Source: Styela clava (lineage: Eukaryota > Chordata > Ascidiacea > Stolidobranchia > Styelidae). From it: a stretch of DNA of 64,000 nt. Below, in pieces: positions 61,972 to 64,000 of this stretch. Every line of letters begins with the position of its first letter. Within the stretch, counting starts at the first letter, position 1. Where the stretch lies: contig NC_135256.1 in assembly GCF_964204865.1 (NCBI RefSeq), positions 19,745,703-19,809,702 on the forward strand, given 5' to 3'. The position numbers and the translations under genes were made by a program. The notes under the pieces were generated by a model. It did no database searches, was not told where the DNA came from, and saw only the letters and a list, made by a program, of their open reading frames with translations.

Positions 61972-64000
61972 GTAACCGGTGGCTGCTTACTAACTTCTTT
62001 ATAATCATAACATTTGTCTGCTTTGTTGATTTTTCACTTTCTTCAATGTCTGCAAGTAGTAGTATGCTTTAATATGATTTGCAATGCCAAATGATTTTTC
62101 ATATCTTCCTTCTGAAAGCTGTTCCTCTGGATTATATCTGTGGCTGCTTGTACAGGTTCTTGTTTGGGGCGTACAGCACTAATAAGTTTCACATAAAAAA
62201 GTACTGCTGCCAGAATCAGGAGCATAATAAAGATAGTGGTGGCATTACAGTCACAATTCCTATTATTTACATCAATTTCTTGATGTGGGTATGGTCATCG
62301 GTGACATACAGAAATTATATTTACTGAATGGAAATGAATTAACAAATTTCTGGCAGGGTTGTTCGATGTCCCAATTTTGTTTATTCGAAAATCCCATTTT
62401 GTTCTTGTTGACTCGTCAGCTGTTTTGACTTATTATGTGATATATTAATTGGACTTAAATTGAATGGGGTTAATAAGTTTTTAAACGACATTTGACTTGA
62501 AACTGAGAATGACTGGGACTCAACCGTATGAATATTAATATTAACAAATGGTTTGATTGCCAATTCGTCTTGCATCTGTGGCTTGTTGATTTGCAGACTA
62601 TCAACATAAAATTTGATTTTCAAACAGGTCATCTAGAGTAGCGTTTTCCAACCACATAGTAATTTTTCATTTGGGTCGATATATTATTTTGGATTCGGTT
62701 TGGTTTAACTTAATAATATTCATAATAACTTACTTCTGATTTTAAAGCGCCGTGCAAAGTCTCGATGGAAGTCCTACAGTCGATTTATGGTTGGTTGGTC
62801 GATCATATCGTCATATTGGTGACATAGATTGCATGATTTTTATCTGCTTCTTCATATTTTTTCATCAATATAACATTATAATGGCTGAATTTTATTGATG
62901 CGAGAATCTCTGCAATATTTGTCTCATCAAATCTTCGCTGCAAAAACATGGCAACTTTATTTTGTCTGTAATATTTGGAAAAATCAGATTTGAGCAGAAA
63001 ATGTAGACCTTAAAAAAAAAATCTATGGTCTTGGTATATTTATTCTTCTTTGTTAGAATAACGGCGTAGAATGAATTTTAGTTATATTTAGTTTTCTGGT
63101 GTAGTAAAAAATCTGAATCTTCCTATATATTATAGCTTGTATTTTCTTTTTTTTCAAAATATCGACATGCTTGTTTAGCTACTTCTTCCATAGAATTTGT
63201 TTTTGTTCTGGTGTGATTAAATGTAGGGGATAGAGAACAATTTAGTCTGCTCATCCGCTACCTTTTATTATATAATTCACTTTTTAGAAGTTAGACAATG
63301 GAACAAACTTGTTTAAAGATTATTGTGGTTATGTATTTTTGTGAAAAACAATTTTTTTAGAAAATTATTTAACGGAAATTGTTCCAGAGAAATTTAAAAA
63401 TTAAATCTATACTTTATATATTGTGTTGCATCCAGCTCTTTTCATTCTATATTTGACTGATCTAGGCATCCTATCATTCAAAATTTCATTCACTTTTACT
63501 ATTTCCAGCCAACATATTCAAACACATGTTTGGAGCTGTTTTAACATTTTATCAACTCAACAGCATTAGGTTTTGAGTTAGCTGATCACTCAGTGACTGA
63601 AAAAGAAACATATCCACAAATTTCCTACTTCTAAAAAATGCAGAAAATTTATTTAACTTTTGTTTACGTAGCATAATTGCACATAAAAGTTTCAATATTC
63701 TGGGGCGCATTGCATAAACTTTATGTTCCTTCTAGAATATGTTCCAAATAACATTGATTCTTTTTCCATGGGTAGCCTGTATAATGTTTCGTTCTCAATA
63801 AAGATCTTTCTATTAAATAGTAATGTTTGTTAGAGAATCAATAGGATACTGTAGCTTTTTTTAGGGTGGATCTGAACATTTGGGCCAATTGTCATTAAGA
63901 ATCATGCCTTCGTAAAGCTTTGTATGAAAATAGTATGTTGTAGCTTGTTCATTAAATTTGGCAATTACAAGTATGGTCTTGTCAATAAAGTAAAAATACT
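61972..64000. other. GRIP: GRIP intron running off the window
   Basis: Starts with donor GTAACC after an exon ending RDLE, where vertebrate GRIP continues into the region before PDZ7. I found no exon with PDZ7-like sequence up to 64000, so this is read as an intron of at least 2 kb. The sequence is AT-rich with no other recognised feature. Confidence 0.6.

Noticed and set aside
62381..62632. 83-codon minus-strand frame after the last GRIP exon
   Set aside because: No domain, AT-rich, and it lies in what is expected to be a GRIP intron.

Overview
The window is nuclear DNA from an animal. Genes are AT-rich and split by many GT-AG introns. Three conserved genes (COPB2, MFSD10, GRIP) can be reassembled exon by exon with intact reading frames. 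The compact introns, the type II C-type lectin-like gene and the dense miniature transposons and tRNA-derived SINEs would suit an invertebrate chordate such as an ascidian. That taxonomic guess is an inference, not something the sequence proves.

Layout: (1) 134-16094, minus strand: complete COPB2 (coatomer subunit beta'), 24 coding exons, 929 codons, with several miniature transposons in its introns. (2) About 16.2-20.7 kb: gene-poor region between the divergent COPB2 and MFSD10 promoters, holding a TA-flanked MITE, a short hairpin and a diverged direct duplication. (3) 20994-28213, plus: complete MFSD10, an MFS transporter of 450 residues, including one GC-AG intron. (4) 28.2-32.9 kb: no recognised gene. 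(5) 32951-33469, plus: an intronless ARF-family GTPase. (6) 33.5-42.5 kb: transposon-rich. It contains a hAT-type MITE with perfect 8-bp target duplications, a two-exon transposase-like gene (37427-38898), and directly after it a stack of nested elements. The innermost element has perfect target duplications; the outer two are less well delimited. (7) 42778-46039, minus: a four-exon type II membrane protein with a C-type lectin-like domain. (8) 48868-61971, plus: the first 20 coding exons (922 codons, six PDZ domains) of a GRIP1/GRIP2-type scaffold. The gene should continue past the window, because the seventh PDZ domain is not present.

The conserved genes do not form one pathway. COPB2 (COPI coat) and an ARF-family GTPase share a membrane-traffic theme, since ARF1 recruits coatomer, but the GTPase here looks lineage-specific and its proximity is probably chance. 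GRIP is a receptor-trafficking scaffold. I found no clear new multi-gene system. The most notable observations are the nested transposon stack, the GRIP amino terminus resembling the palmitoylated vertebrate isoform, the GC-AG intron, the cassette-like acidic tail exons of COPB2, and the ARF-like protein without the usual amino-terminal amphipathic helix.
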